From: Halanaerobium praevalens DSM 2228
GTDB taxonomy: Bacteria > Bacillota > Halanaerobiia > Halanaerobiales > Halanaerobiaceae
NCBI RefSeq assembly: GCF_000165465.1
Contig: NC_017455.1
Location: 496,001 to 560,000 of the forward strand
Direction: 5' to 3'
Length of the DNA: 64,000 bases
In this document: positions 1-8,978 of the stretch, in pieces
Layout of the letters: the number at the start of each line of letters is the position of its first letter
Numbering within the stretch: the first letter of the stretch is position 1
Translations under genes and position numbers: made by a program
The notes under the pieces: model-generated
What the model saw: only the letters and a program-made list of their open reading frames with translations
What the model was told of the DNA's origin: nothing
Databases searched by the model: none

Positions 1-951
1 CAAGAAGAAACTTTACTTAAATTAATTAAGCGTAAAGGAATTAAAACTTTACCAGAAATGGTAGTTGATGATCAATTAATAGAACAACCTTTGGCTGGTG
101 AAAAATTAATTGAAATAGTAGTTCCAGCTCATTCGTTTATGGTCAATAAAACTTTAACTGAAATAAATTTTTTAGAGCGTTATGATTGTAATGTTTTAGC
201 TTTAAGGCGTGGAGAAGAATTAACTCACCAAAAAATGGAAGATTATCGTTTTCAACCTGGAGATTTAATTTTACTTTTAGCAACTGAAAAAACATTTGCT
301 CGTTTAAGCAAAAACAATAATTTTATTATTGATCGAAAATATGATTCTAATTTATTTGATAAAACAAAAATGTTAATTTCTGTTGCAATTTTAACTTTTT
401 TTATTCTAACAGTTTCTTTTAATATACTACCTGTTGCAATTGCAGCTTTAAGTGGAGCCTTTTTAATGGTTTTAAGTGGAGTGATTAATAAAAATGATTT
501 TTTTACTGCTATAGATTGGGAAGTTTATTTTCTACTTTCTGGTTTAATTCCCCTTGGGGTAGCAATCGAAAAGACTGGAGCAGCAGCTTATATAGCAGCT
601 AAAATATTGAATCTAGCTGAAATACTGCCAGCAATAGCAATAGCGATGATAATTTATTTATTAACTTCAATTATGGCTAATATAGTCGGAAATAATGCTA
701 GTGCACTTTTAATGTTACCGATAGCAATTGGTACTGCTCAACAGTTGGGAGTTAACCCTTTTGCCTTTGTTTTAATTACAACTTTTGCTGCTAGTGCAGC
801 TTTTGCCAGTCCAGTTGGTTATCAAACAAATCTAATGGTTTATAGTTCAGGTGGTTTTAAGTTCACAGATTTTATTTTAGTTGGAGCACCTTTACAACTG
901 TTATTAGCTTTAGTTGTTCCATTTTTAGTTAAATTATTTTGGGGTTTTTAG
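1..951 (+). CDS. SLC13-type permease with TrkA-C domain, 3' part
   Basis: The reading frame is open from base 1, so the 5' end lies outside the window and the Met at base 58 is internal. The visible 316 codons begin with a TrkA-C (RCK_C) like domain (about residues 37-103, ending in a 'PGDLILLLA' strand). They continue with roughly six hydrophobic segments typical of the CitM/SLC13/ArsB anion permease superfamily, including the Gly-Asn-Asn-Ala-Ser helix-break region. Proteins with TrkA-C inserted between permease halves are common in halophiles and are annotated as sodium:sulfate or dicarboxylate symporters. The substrate cannot be read from the sequence. A hairpin at 984-1004 follows the stop codon. 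Confidence 0.75.
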   Translation, partial: QEETLLKLIKRKGIKTLPEMVVDDQLIEQPLAGEKLIEIVVPAHSFMVNKTLTEINFLERYDCNVLALRRGEELTHQKMEDYRFQPGDLILLLATEKTFARLSKNNNFIIDRKYDSNLFDKTKMLISVAILTFFILTVSFNILPVAIAALSGAFLMVLSGVINKNDFFTAIDWEVYFLLSGLIPLGVAIEKTGAAAYIAAKILNLAEILPAIAIAMIIYLLTSIMANIVGNNASALLMLPIAIGTAQQLGVNPFAFVLITTFAASAAFASPVGYQTNLMVYSSGGFKFTDFILVGAPLQLLLALVVPFLVKLFWGF

Positions 952-983
952 GCCTCAAAATAATTTTTAATAAACAGAAAATA

Positions 984-1004
984 TGGGCAATTTTAAAAAT
1001 TCCC
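984..1004 (+). terminator. weak terminator-like hairpin
   Basis: The arms TGGG-c-AATTTT and AAAATT-CCCA form a stem with a minimal loop, 30 bases after the permease stop. No T-run follows, so terminator function is uncertain. The rest of the gap up to 1196 holds small hairpins (GTTGT/ACAAC near 1032) but no convincing promoter. Confidence 0.3.
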
Positions 1005-1196
1005 AATTAAGTAAGTTTATGCCTAAAAAAGGTTGTCTGACAACTATAATTGAAGCTCAGTCGTAAATAGCTGAGTTAGAGCTAGTTTAAACTCAGAATG
1101 AATTATGATATGTTAAATAATACACAAAGCTTAAAGTTAGAACTTATGAGTAAGTTAATAAAAAATTAATATTATAATATTTTGAGGAGGAGTTTG

Positions 1197-2453
1197 ATGA
1201 GCTATTTTACTTATGATCAGGCCATGGAAGAAGCAGCAAGGTGCCTTTTATGTTATGAAGCCCCTTGTTCTGAAGCTTGTCCTGCCAACACTGATCCAGC
1301 AAAATTTATTCGATCTATTAGATTTAATAATCTTAAAGGTGCAGCTGAAACAATTAGAACTAAAAATATTTTAGGTGGAATTTGTGCTCGTGTTTGTCCT
1401 TATGATCAGCTTTGTCAAAAAGATTGTGTTAGAGCTGAACTTGATCAGAGTATTCAGATTGGTAAATTACAGGAGTTTGTTTGTGATTATGAAAAAGCAA
1501 ATGAATTAGAAATTTTAAGAACCCCAGAACTAAAAAAAGAGAAAGTAGCTATAATTGGTTCAGGGCCAGCAGGTTTAGCAGCAGCAGGAGAACTCGCTTT
1601 GAGTGGTTATCAAGTTAAAGTTTTTGAAAAAAGAGAAAAAGTAGGTGGCTGGTTAAATTATGGAATTCCTTCAACAAAGCTCCCCCCAGAAATTGTAGAA
1701 ACAGAAATTGATTACATAAGAGATTTAGGAGTAGAATTTGAAACAAATTGTGAAGTTGGCCAAGATATTACTTTAGCTGACTTAAGAGCAGGTGGTTATA
1801 AAACTTTTTTAATGGCTTTAGGTCAACCTGAAGCTAAAAAGTTAGAATTAGAAGGCAATCAATTAGCTGGAGTGAAAGATGCAGTTAGTTTTTTAATTAA
1901 GGCTAAAACTCAAGCTGAAAAATTGGATGTAAAAGCTAAAAAAGTTGTAATTGTTGGTGGGGGTAATGTAGCAGTAGACTGTGCTTTAACAGCTAAAAAA
2001 TATGGAGCAGCAGATGTTAGTATGGTCTGCTTAGAAAATTTAGCTACTATGCCAGCAGCGGAAAAAGAATTAATAGAAGCTCAAAAACATAATATTAATA
2101 TATATGCTGGTTTTAAGCCAGAAGCTATTGCAGGTGAGCAGCAAGTTGAAAAATTTAGTGCTTTTGGAGTTGAAAATAATTCAAAACTAGAACTAGAGGC
2201 AGAACAAGTAATTTTAGCTATAGGTCAAACAAATGTTAAAATTAAAGAAATAGAAGATCTAAAATTGGATCAAGCAGGTTTTATTGAAACTAATTCTAAT
2301 TTCAAAACAAACTATGAAGATATTTTTGCTGCTGGAGATATTATAAATACTGAAGAATCAGTTGTTAATGCCATTGCCGAGGGTAAAGAAGCTGCCAAAA
2401 ATATGATGGACTATTTAAATAATAAAAAAGAGAAAGTTAAGGTGAGCTTATAA
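1197..2453 (+). CDS. preT: NAD-dependent dihydropyrimidine dehydrogenase subunit PreT
   Basis: FAD/NAD(P)H subunit of a PreTA-type dihydropyrimidine dehydrogenase; it passes electrons between NADH and the PreA subunit in reductive pyrimidine metabolism. The start at 1197 was chosen because GAGGAGG (1184-1190) lies 6 bases upstream; an in-frame TTG at 1182 would sit on the ribosome binding site. The 418-residue protein has the two N-terminal Cys clusters of the glutamate-synthase small-subunit family (C16, C19, C24, C28 and C63, C67, C73, C77). An FAD-binding GSGPAG follows at 121-126, with an NAD(P)-binding GGGN in the second half and a C-terminal 'AAGD' FAD motif. The stop overlaps the preA start (TAATG), implying translational coupling. 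A general NADPH-dependent glutamate synthase-like oxidoreductase is the alternative, but preA next door supports this call. Confidence 0.8.
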   Translation: MSYFTYDQAMEEAARCLLCYEAPCSEACPANTDPAKFIRSIRFNNLKGAAETIRTKNILGGICARVCPYDQLCQKDCVRAELDQSIQIGKLQEFVCDYEKANELEILRTPELKKEKVAIIGSGPAGLAAAGELALSGYQVKVFEKREKVGGWLNYGIPSTKLPPEIVETEIDYIRDLGVEFETNCEVGQDITLADLRAGGYKTFLMALGQPEAKKLELEGNQLAGVKDAVSFLIKAKTQAEKLDVKAKKVVIVGGGNVAVDCALTAKKYGAADVSMVCLENLATMPAAEKELIEAQKHNINIYAGFKPEAIAGEQQVEKFSAFGVENNSKLELEAEQVILAIGQTNVKIKEIEDLKLDQAGFIETNSNFKTNYEDIFAAGDIINTEESVVNAIAEGKEAAKNMMDYLNNKKEKVKVSL

Positions 2454-3688
2454 TGAGAACTAAAGATTTATCTATAGAATTTTGTGGAGTTAAAGCTGAA
2501 AATCCTTTTTTTCTTTCTTCTTCTCCAGTAGGCAGTAATTATGATATGTGTGCTAAAGCCTTAGAAAGCGGCTGGGGTGGAATTGTTTTTAAAACAATCG
2601 GTTATTATATTGCTGATGAATGTTCACCTCGTTTTGATAATTTAAAAAAAGAAGCAACTTCTTTTGTAGGCTTTAAAAATATGGAACAGATTTCTGATAA
2701 ACCATTAGCAGAAAATTTAGCAACTATTAAAAAACTTAAACAAGATTATCCGCACAAAATAATTATTGCTTCAATTATGGGAGAAAATGAAAAAGAATGG
2801 GCTGAATTAGCTGAAATGGTAACAGAGGCTGGAGCTGATTTAATAGAATGTAACTTTTCTTGCCCTCAAATGACTAGTGGAGCTATGGGATCTGATGTAG
2901 GTCAGAATCCAGAATTAGTTAAAAAGTATAGTGCTGCTGTAAGTCAAGTAACTGATTTACCAGTTATTGCTAAGATGACACCTAATATTGGTAATATGGA
3001 AATCCCTGCAATAGCTGCAGTTAATGGAGGAGCAGATGCTTTATCTGCAATTAATACAATAAAATCTCTAACAGAAATTGATTTAGATGATTTTACTCCA
3101 ATGCCTAAAGTAAATGGTAAATCTTCTATTTCTGGTTATTCAGGTAAAGCAGTTAAGCCAATTGCTTTAAGATTTATAGCTGAATTAAAACAACATCCCC
3201 AATTAAAAGATGTTCCTTTAAGTGGAATGGGAGGAATTGAGACTTGGGAAGATGCAGCTGAATTTTTAGCTTTAGGCTGTAGAAATTTACAGATGACTAC
3301 TTCAGTTATGCAGTATGGATATCGGATAGTTGAAGACTTAATTAATGGTTTGTCTCACTATCTAGAAGAACAGGGTTTTGATAATTTAGAACAAATGGTA
3401 GGACTTGCTTTAGAGCAGATAGTTGCTGCTGAAGAATTGGATAGAGCTCATTTAATTTTACCTGAATTTGATGAAGAGCTATGTATTGGTTGTGGACGCT
3501 GTTATATTTCTTGTTATGATGGTGGTCACCAGGCCTTAGAATGGGATTCTGAAAACAGAAAACCAGATTTAGATGAAGATCAGTGTGTGGGGTGTCATCT
3601 TTGCCAACAAGTTTGTCCAGTTACAGGTTGTATTACAGCAGGTGAAATTAAATTTAAAGCTGGAAGAGAAGAATATGCAGTAAATTGA
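2453..3688 (+). CDS. preA: dihydropyrimidine dehydrogenase subunit PreA
   Basis: FMN- and iron-sulfur-containing catalytic subunit, partner of PreT. The 411 residues consist of a TIM-barrel dihydroorotate-dehydrogenase-like domain (about 1-330) and a C-terminal ferredoxin domain (about 338-395). The barrel has an 'ECNFSCP' segment near 143, as in DPYD/PreA. The ferredoxin part carries two Cys motifs, CIGCGRC...C and [12 protein letters not shown], consistent with two [4Fe-4S] clusters. The ATG at 2453 shares one base with the preT stop. No pyrimidine-catabolic hydrolase (hydantoinase, ureidopropionase) is visible nearby, so the physiological direction and substrate are unproven. Confidence 0.82.
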   Translation: MRTKDLSIEFCGVKAENPFFLSSSPVGSNYDMCAKALESGWGGIVFKTIGYYIADECSPRFDNLKKEATSFVGFKNMEQISDKPLAENLATIKKLKQDYPHKIIIASIMGENEKEWAELAEMVTEAGADLIECNFSCPQMTSGAMGSDVGQNPELVKKYSAAVSQVTDLPVIAKMTPNIGNMEIPAIAAVNGGADALSAINTIKSLTEIDLDDFTPMPKVNGKSSISGYSGKAVKPIALRFIAELKQHPQLKDVPLSGMGGIETWEDAAEFLALGCRNLQMTTSVMQYGYRIVEDLINGLSHYLEEQGFDNLEQMVGLALEQIVAAEELDRAHLILPEFDEELCIGCGRCYISCYDGGHQALEWDSENRKPDLDEDQCVGCHLCQQVCPVTGCITAGEIKFKAGREEYAVN

Positions 3689-3697
3689 TAAATTTAG

Positions 3698-3726
3698 TTG
3701 ATAAAAAAATATTTATAGTATATAAT
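3698..3726 (+). promoter_or_regulatory. promoter of the thiT riboswitch transcript
   Basis: TTGATA (3698-3703), a 17-base spacer and TATAAT (3721-3726) give a near-consensus SigA-type promoter about 45 bases before the TPP aptamer. A weaker alternative, TTGACA at 3744, lacks a good -10. Confidence 0.7.
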
Positions 3727-3771
3727 AAATTCAAATAGAAATCTTGACATGACTAAAGCTTTAAAATTAAA

Positions 3772-3856
3772 AATTGGGGAGCCAAACTGGAGGCTGAGAG
3801 GATGAGCAATCATCGACCCAGAACCTGATCCTGGTAATGCAGGCGTAGGTAATCAT
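3772..3856 (+). promoter_or_regulatory. TPP riboswitch (THI element) upstream of thiT
   Basis: Contains the ordered conserved blocks of the TPP aptamer: GGGGAGCC, CTGAGAGGATGAG, CGACCC, GAACCTGATC, GGTAATGC and GCGTAGG. Thiamine pyrophosphate binding normally lowers expression of the downstream gene. The expression platform is the hairpin at 3866-3905. Confidence 0.95.
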
Positions 3857-3865
3857 AAGATAATT

Positions 3866-3905
3866 AAAACCCTCCGGTTTGTTCCTTCAAATCAGGAGGG
3901 TTTTT
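3866..3905 (+). terminator. riboswitch expression platform: terminator overlapping the thiT ribosome binding site
   Basis: AAAACCCTCC (3866-3875) can pair with GGAGGGTTTT (3895-3904), followed by one more T and then ACT. The right arm holds GGAGGG, the only good Shine-Dalgarno for the ATG at 3909 (8-base spacing). The same hairpin could therefore terminate transcription and also hide the ribosome binding site. Confidence 0.75.
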
Positions 3906-3908
3906 ACT

Positions 3909-4439
3909 ATGCAAAATAAATTTTCAACTAGAATGTTGGCAGAAATTGGAGTTGCAGTTGCCTTAGCAGTTGTTCTAAATTTTTTAAAATTGTGGCGGAT
4001 GCCTCAGGGTGGTTCGGTTAGTTTAGAAATGCTGCCTATTTTTGTAATCGCTTTTCGGTGGGGAGCTGGAGCGGGGGCTTTTAGTGGTTTAATTTATGGA
4101 CTACTCCAATTAATGTTTGGAGCTTATATTATTCATCCTGTACAGCTAATTATGGACTATCCTTTACCATATTTTGTTTTAGGAATTGCTGGCTTTTTTA
4201 AAATTAAAAAAGAAAAAGTTATTCAGCCTTTTAAACTTTTAGCAGCTGTTTTAATTGCCAGTTTTTTTCGATTAATAATCCATATTTTATCTGGAGTTAT
4301 TTTCTTTGCTAGTTATGCTCCAGAAGGTCAAAATGTTTGGATTTATTCTACAATTTATAATGCTAGTTTTTTAATTCCAACTACTATAGTTGTTTATATT
4401 TCACTTCTGATCATAATGAAGGCCTTAAAAAATAAATAA
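3909..4439 (+). CDS. thiT: ECF thiamine transporter S component ThiT
   Basis: Substrate-binding membrane subunit of an energy-coupling-factor transporter for thiamine. The ATG at 3909 fits the GGAGGG at 3895-3900; an in-frame TTG at 3879 lies inside the riboswitch hairpin. The 176 residues form about six hydrophobic segments. The family signatures are visible: 'RMPQGGSVSLEMLPI' near 33-47 and the aromatic/Asp region 'IHPVQLIMDYPL' near 83-94 that lines the thiamine pocket. The TPP riboswitch directly upstream supports the substrate. The shared ECF module (EcfA, EcfA', EcfT) is not in this window. Confidence 0.92.
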   Translation: MQNKFSTRMLAEIGVAVALAVVLNFLKLWRMPQGGSVSLEMLPIFVIAFRWGAGAGAFSGLIYGLLQLMFGAYIIHPVQLIMDYPLPYFVLGIAGFFKIKKEKVIQPFKLLAAVLIASFFRLIIHILSGVIFFASYAPEGQNVWIYSTIYNASFLIPTTIVVYISLLIIMKALKNK

Positions 4440-4459
4440 AACTTAATAATTATTTAACA

Positions 4460-4540
4460 TAGGGGAGCCTCTGGCTGAGATAAAGCATCTGCTTTGACCC
4501 TTAAAACCTGATCTAGATAATACTAGCGAAGGGAAGTGTG
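4460..4540 (+). promoter_or_regulatory. TPP riboswitch upstream of thiC
   Basis: A second TPP aptamer with GGGGAGCC, GGCTGAGA, TTTGACCC, AACCTGATC, TAATAC and AGCGAAGGG in order. It lies 20 bases after the thiT stop, so it may be reached by read-through from thiT or from a promoter inside thiT; none stands out. Confidence 0.95.
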
Positions 4541-4580
4541 AATTAGTATTTATTGCAGAAATTATTTAAGGCAATTTAAG

Positions 4581-4613
4581 ACACAGTTTCCTTAGTTGGA
4601 ACTGTGTTTTTTT
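4581..4613 (+). terminator. TPP riboswitch terminator before thiC
   Basis: ACACAGTTTCC (4581-4591) pairs with GGAACTGTGT (4598-4607), leaving one bulged T, and ends in a seven-base T-run (4607-4613). This is a classic transcription-attenuation platform, unlike the ribosome-binding-site-masking hairpin before thiT. Confidence 0.88.
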
Positions 4614-4660
4614 GATTTCTATTTTAATAATTTATGAAAAAATCTAAGGAGATGAAAATA

Positions 4661-5947
4661 ATGACTCAATTAACAAAAGCAAAAAATGGAGAAATAACTA
4701 AAGTGATGGAAAAAGCAGCAGCCAAAGAAGGAGTAAAGGCAGAAGTTATGCGAAAAAAAATAGCAGCAGGAAAGGTAGTTATTCCAGCCAATATAAATCA
4801 TCAGCAGCTAGATCCAGTAGCTTTTGGAGAAGGTTTAAAAACAAAAGTAAATGCTAATTTTGGTACTTCTGAAGATTATGACAGCATTGAAAATGAGCTA
4901 GAAAAATTAACAGTAGCTCTTAAAGCAGGAGCAGATGCAGTAATGGATCTTTCTACAGGTGACAAAATAAAAGCAACCAGATCTGCTATTTTAGAAAAAT
5001 CGCCACTACCAGTTGGAACTGTACCTATTTATCAAACAGCCGTAGAAACTGTAAAATCTGGTAGAGGAATAATAGAAATGGAAGTTGAAGAATTATTTGC
5101 TGTAATTGAGGCTCAGGCAAAAGAAGGTGTCGACTTTATAACTGTTCATTGTGGCTTAACTCTAGAAACCTTAAGGCATTTAGAAGCTGAAAAAAGAGTG
5201 ACTGATATAGTTAGTCGAGGAGGTTCATTTATGGCAGCTTGGATGTTCCATAATCAGCAGGAAAATCCACTTTATCAATATTATGATCGTTTATTAGAAA
5301 TATGTTATCAATATGATGTGACTTTAAGTTTGGGTGATGCTTTAAGACCAGGGAGTCTTGCAGACGCTACAGATCGTGCTCAAATCCATGAACTTTTAAT
5401 TTTAGGAGAATTAGTAGATCGGGCTCGGGCAGCAGAAGTGCAGGTTATGGTAGAGGGGCCGGGCCATGTACCTTATGATCAAATAGAAACAAATATTAAA
5501 TTACAAAAAGAACTTTGTAAAAATGCTCCTTTTTATGTTTTAGGACCTCTAGTTACAGACATAGCAGCAGGATATGATCATATTACTGCAGCAATTGGGG
5601 GAGCAGCCGCAGCTGCAGCAGGAGCAGATTTTCTTTGTTATGTTACTCCAGCTGAACATATTGGTTTACCTGATTTAGATGATGTAAGAGAAGGAGTAAT
5701 TGCAAGCAAAATTGCAGCTCATGCAGCTGACATCGCTAAAGGTGTTAAAGGAGCAAAAGAGAGAGATAATAAGATGGCTAAAGCTAGAAAAAAATTAGAC
5801 TGGGAAAAACAAATTGAGCTGGCCCTGGCCCCAGATAAATTAAGAAAATCTCGAAGCCAACATAATCAGAATTTAAAAGACGAAGATGCCTGTACAATGT
5901 GTGGTTCTTATTGTGCAATGAAAATAGTAGATCAAAGGCTTAACTAA
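4661..5947 (+). CDS. thiC: phosphomethylpyrimidine synthase ThiC
   Basis: Radical-SAM enzyme converting aminoimidazole ribotide to hydroxymethylpyrimidine phosphate in thiamine synthesis. The start at 4661 is set by AAGGAG (4646-4651), 9 bases upstream; ATGs at 4634 and 4652 precede or hug that site. The 428-residue length matches the short ThiC form of anaerobes and archaea. Visible signatures are 'DLSTGDKI' near 97-104, 'FITVHCG', 'ALRPGS' and 'EGPGHVP'. The C-terminal cluster motif reads C-TM-C-GSY-C, spacing CX2CX3C, one residue shorter than the CX2CX4C described for the longer enzymes. Control is by the TPP riboswitch upstream. Confidence 0.95.
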   Translation: MTQLTKAKNGEITKVMEKAAAKEGVKAEVMRKKIAAGKVVIPANINHQQLDPVAFGEGLKTKVNANFGTSEDYDSIENELEKLTVALKAGADAVMDLSTGDKIKATRSAILEKSPLPVGTVPIYQTAVETVKSGRGIIEMEVEELFAVIEAQAKEGVDFITVHCGLTLETLRHLEAEKRVTDIVSRGGSFMAAWMFHNQQENPLYQYYDRLLEICYQYDVTLSLGDALRPGSLADATDRAQIHELLILGELVDRARAAEVQVMVEGPGHVPYDQIETNIKLQKELCKNAPFYVLGPLVTDIAAGYDHITAAIGGAAAAAAGADFLCYVTPAEHIGLPDLDDVREGVIASKIAAHAADIAKGVKGAKERDNKMAKARKKLDWEKQIELALAPDKLRKSRSQHNQNLKDEDACTMCGSYCAMKIVDQRLN

Positions 5948-6035
5948 AAATTTGAATAATAATTAGAGAGAGTAATTTTTCAGCTTTCTCTAATTTAAAA
6001 GAGGAGGCAGATTAATTAAAATGCAGAGTGAACCT

Positions 6036-6447
6036 CACCACCTAAATTAAAAATTTAGATGGAGCTTCGCTATACTTCATATACTCAAAAAAACAAGTAT
6101 ATTACTAGTAGCTTTTTAGTGAAGTTTGTAGTTTAAGTTTCCTCTACAAATGTAGATTACCTTATTAACTAGGGGCTGTCCACAAACCCATTATCCCTCA
6201 TAGCTATATAGCTATTCTGGGAATACATTAATTCTGCGATACCTTGAATATTTTACACAAACAAGGATTAGTGTTTGCAACTCCATATATTCACTTTTAC
6301 GACAAGGGGCTGAACTCAGGTTGTGAGTTAGCATTACTATTTTTATAACCTTGTAATTAATATTATATCATACTAACTGGAATAGGTGTTGAACCTTACA
6401 AATATTATCTAAATTCATCTCCACCTAATACAGTAGTTTAGATGGAG
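6036..6447. repeat. thiC-thiD gap: stretch bounded by two similar hairpins, possible IS200/IS605-type remnant
   Basis: The 596-base gap between thiC and thiD holds no convincing gene. Near its left side (6036-6064) the segment CCAcCTAAATT-aaa-AATTTAGaTGG folds into an imperfect hairpin. Near its right side (6419-6447) CTCCAcCTAA...TTAGaTGGAG folds into a similar one with the same C/A mismatch, in the same direct orientation. Subterminal imperfect hairpins in direct orientation are a feature of IS200/IS605 ends and of the non-autonomous elements derived from them. The inner sequence gives only short broken frames on both strands. The exact ends and any target site are not resolvable, so the call is tentative. 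Confidence 0.35.
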
Positions 6448-6543
6448 TTTTCTTTGAATGTTTTAGATAAAAACTAAAATTAAGTTTAAATTCTTAATTG
6501 AGTTTAAGCTTAATTTTTTGATATTTTTAAAGGAGTGATCAAA

Positions 6544-7341
6544 ATGAAAAAAGCTTTAACTATAGCTGGTTCTGATTCAGGTGGTGGGGCAGGTATTCAA
6601 GCAGATTTAAAAACAATGACTGTTCATCAAATTTATGCTGCTTCAGTAATTACAGCTATTACTGCCCAAAACACTTTGGGAGTTCAGGATGTAAAAACAC
6701 TTTCCTCAAAAGCAGTTTGTTCTCAACTTGAATCAGTTTTGACAGATCTAAAATTTGAAGCTTTAAAAACAGGAATGTTGGCTAATTCTAAAATAATTGA
6801 AGTAGTGACAGCTAAAGTTAAAAAATATTCCCTTACTAATTTGGTAGTTGATCCAGTAATGGTAGCCACAAGTGGTGATTTACTTTTAAAAAAAGAAGCA
6901 GTTAAAACCTATAAAGAAAAACTTTTTCCTTTAGCAGAAATTATTACTCCAAATTTGGATGAGGCTCAGGTTTTAGCGGATTTAAAAGGTGTTCAAAAAA
7001 ATGATCCTTATGCTTTAGCTCAAGAACTAATAAAATATGGAAGTCGTTATGTTTTAATTAAAGGCGGTCATAACCCTCAAGCAGCTAAAAATAAAGTTGC
7101 TCAAGATCTTCTTTATGATGGTTCTCAATATTGGGAATTTAAGGCTCCTTATTTAAAAACTAAAAATACACATGGAACTGGTTGTAGTCTTTCGGCAGCA
7201 ATTGCTTCAAATTTAGCTTTAGGAATGGAAATGCCAACTGCTGTAGAAAAGGCCAAAGAGTTTATTAGTGGAGCAATAGAAAATAATTTTGAAGTTGGAG
7301 CAGGTCAGGGTCCAATTAATCATTTTTGGAAGTTAAAATAG
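6544..7341 (+). CDS. thiD: hydroxymethylpyrimidine/phosphomethylpyrimidine kinase ThiD
   Basis: Phosphorylates HMP and HMP-P to HMP-PP for thiamine assembly. The ATG at 6544 lies 8 bases after AAAGGAG (6529-6535); the in-frame GTG at 6535 is part of that site. The 265-residue ribokinase-like protein starts with 'AGSDSGGGAGIQADLKTM', has 'VVDPVMVATSG' mid-protein, and the anion-hole 'HGTGCSLSAAIA' near 214-225 with its catalytic Asp region replaced by the usual GTGC of ThiD. It heads a thiD-thiE-thiM operon. No TPP riboswitch precedes it; a weak promoter candidate is TTGAGT (6498) with a -10 near 6522. Confidence 0.93.
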   Translation: MKKALTIAGSDSGGGAGIQADLKTMTVHQIYAASVITAITAQNTLGVQDVKTLSSKAVCSQLESVLTDLKFEALKTGMLANSKIIEVVTAKVKKYSLTNLVVDPVMVATSGDLLLKKEAVKTYKEKLFPLAEIITPNLDEAQVLADLKGVQKNDPYALAQELIKYGSRYVLIKGGHNPQAAKNKVAQDLLYDGSQYWEFKAPYLKTKNTHGTGCSLSAAIASNLALGMEMPTAVEKAKEFISGAIENNFEVGAGQGPINHFWKLK

Positions 7342-7388
7342 CTAAACTTAATTATATTGATATTTTAGGGTTTAAGAAAGGAGTTAAA

Positions 7389-8048
7389 ATGAAAATAAAA
7401 GCTTGGGATCTTTATTTGATTACTGAACAAAGTTTATCAGCTGGTAGAAAAAGCTTAGAAATTGTTAAGGAGGCTGCAGCAGCTGGAGTTGATGTAATTC
7501 AACTGCGGGATAAAAACCTAAGTTTAAGAGCAAAGTTTAAACTTGGTCAAAAAATAAAAGAAATTTGTTTAAAGCAGAAAATAAAGTTTATAGTCAATGA
7601 TCGGGTTGACTTAGCTTTAGCCTTAGATGCAGATGGAGTTCATTTAGGTCAGAGTGATTTACCGCTTAAAGCTGCTCGAAAAGTTTTGGGTAAAGATAAG
7701 ATAATTGGTATTTCAGCTTGGAAGCCAGCAGAGATAAAAGAGGCTGAAGCTGGGGGAGCAGATTATTTAGGAGTTGGAGCAGTTTTTAGTACAAAGTCTA
7801 AAAAACTTAATTCAGCTAAAAATGGAATTGGTTTAGCTAAAATTAATGAGATTAGAAAAACAACAAAGTTACCCTTAGTTGCTATTGGCGGTTTAAATAA
7901 AGAAAATGCTGCTGAGGTGATTAAAAGTGGAGCGGATTGTATTTCTGTGATCAGTGCTTTAACTAAAGCTAAAAAAGTTAAAGCAGAAACTAAAGAATTT
8001 AAAAATATTATTCAAACTGCTAAAAAAAGATTAAGGGAGGGAATTTAA
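7389..8048 (+). CDS. thiE: thiamine-phosphate synthase ThiE
   Basis: Joins HMP-PP and thiazole phosphate to thiamine monophosphate. The start at 7389 has GAAAGGAG at 7376-7382, 6 bases upstream; an in-frame ATG at 7326 overlaps thiD and has no ribosome binding site. The 219-residue TIM-barrel protein shows 'VIQLRDKNLS' (pyrophosphate-binding Arg), 'IVNDRVDLALA', 'DGVHLGQSDLP', the 'DYLGVGAVFSTKSK' loop and 'AIGGL'. It lies 47 bases after thiD and one base before thiM. Confidence 0.94.
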   Translation: MKIKAWDLYLITEQSLSAGRKSLEIVKEAAAAGVDVIQLRDKNLSLRAKFKLGQKIKEICLKQKIKFIVNDRVDLALALDADGVHLGQSDLPLKAARKVLGKDKIIGISAWKPAEIKEAEAGGADYLGVGAVFSTKSKKLNSAKNGIGLAKINEIRKTTKLPLVAIGGLNKENAAEVIKSGADCISVISALTKAKKVKAETKEFKNIIQTAKKRLREGI

Positions 8049-8049
8049 A

Positions 8050-8850
8050 ATGAAAGCAAATAATTTTTTTGAAAGTGAGATGGCCGCTAACTTAAAACAG
8101 CTAAAAGAAATTTTGCAAAAGAAAAGGCCTTTGATTCATCAGATTACAAATAATGTGACTGCCAATGATTGTGCTAATTTGACTTTAAATTGGGGAGCTC
8201 TACCAGTGATGGCGCCAGCTCCAGCTGAATCAGCTGAGATGGTAGAAAATGCTTCTGCCTTAGTTTTAAACTTAGGAACTATATCAAAACTGCAATTAAA
8301 AGCAATGCTTAAAGCTGGTAAAAGGGCAAATGAGTTAAAGATTCCTATAATTTTAGATCCAGTTGGGGTTGGAGCGACAAAGTTTAGAGCAGAAGCTGCT
8401 AAAAAAATATTAAAAGAATTAGATATTGCAATAATCAAAGGTAATAAAGCTGAAATTTCATTTTTAGCAGGCCAATCAGCTCAGATGAGTGGGGTGGAAT
8501 CAATTGGAGAATATAAAGAAATTATTGCAAGTGCTAAAAAGCTTTCCCAGAATTTAGAGGTAGTAGTTGTAATTAGTTCTAAAGTTGATTTGATTATTGA
8601 TCAAAATCAATTCCAAAAAATAAATAGAGGCCATGAATTAATGGCTCAAGTAGTAGGTACTGGTTGTATGTTGGGAGCGACTTTAGGAGTTTTTGCTGCA
8701 GCTTTTAAGGAACTTGATTTATCTTTATATGAATTGAGCCAAACAGCGGTCTATTATTATTCTTTAGCTGCTGAGAGAGCCGCAGCTTGCCAGAAAACTC
8801 CGGCTAAATTTAAATCGGAATTTATGGATCAAATTTATTTGCTTAGTTAA
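8050..8850 (+). CDS. thiM: hydroxyethylthiazole kinase ThiM
   Basis: Salvages hydroxyethylthiazole by phosphorylation, feeding ThiE. The 266-residue ribokinase-fold protein carries 'HQITNNVTANDCANLTL' near 30-46, 'MAPAPAESAEM', 'ILDPVGVGAT' and the phosphate-binding 'VGTGCMLGA' near 202-210. GGGAGG at 8036-8041 precedes the ATG. Thiazole synthesis genes (thiG, thiH, thiS, thiF) are not in the window, so this arm may rely on salvage or on genes elsewhere. No clear terminator follows. Confidence 0.93.
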   Translation: MKANNFFESEMAANLKQLKEILQKKRPLIHQITNNVTANDCANLTLNWGALPVMAPAPAESAEMVENASALVLNLGTISKLQLKAMLKAGKRANELKIPIILDPVGVGATKFRAEAAKKILKELDIAIIKGNKAEISFLAGQSAQMSGVESIGEYKEIIASAKKLSQNLEVVVVISSKVDLIIDQNQFQKINRGHELMAQVVGTGCMLGATLGVFAAAFKELDLSLYELSQTAVYYYSLAAERAAACQKTPAKFKSEFMDQIYLLS

Positions 8851-8929
8851 CTAAATTATTTTATTTAAGCCTAATCTTAACTGTTTTAAAAAAGGTTTTA
8901 TTAATAAATTAGATTTGTAAATAAAGTAC

Positions 8930-8958
8930 TTGATAAAAAAGATTATATTTGTTAAATT
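8930..8958 (+). promoter_or_regulatory. promoter of the 8979 gene
   Basis: TTGATA (8930-8935), 17-base spacer, TAAATT (8953-8958). It lies 20 bases upstream of the start codon, so any untranslated leader is very short. Confidence 0.5.
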
Positions 8959-8978
8959 AACTCATAGGAGTTGATATT

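Noticed and set aside
5948-6543. transposase fragment in the thiC-thiD gap
   Set aside because: Checked frames on the reverse strand give only short broken stretches without a recognisable TnpA or TnpB motif.
8139-8438. 99-codon minus-strand frame
   Set aside because: Antisense shadow inside thiM, with no ribosome binding site or recognisable domain.
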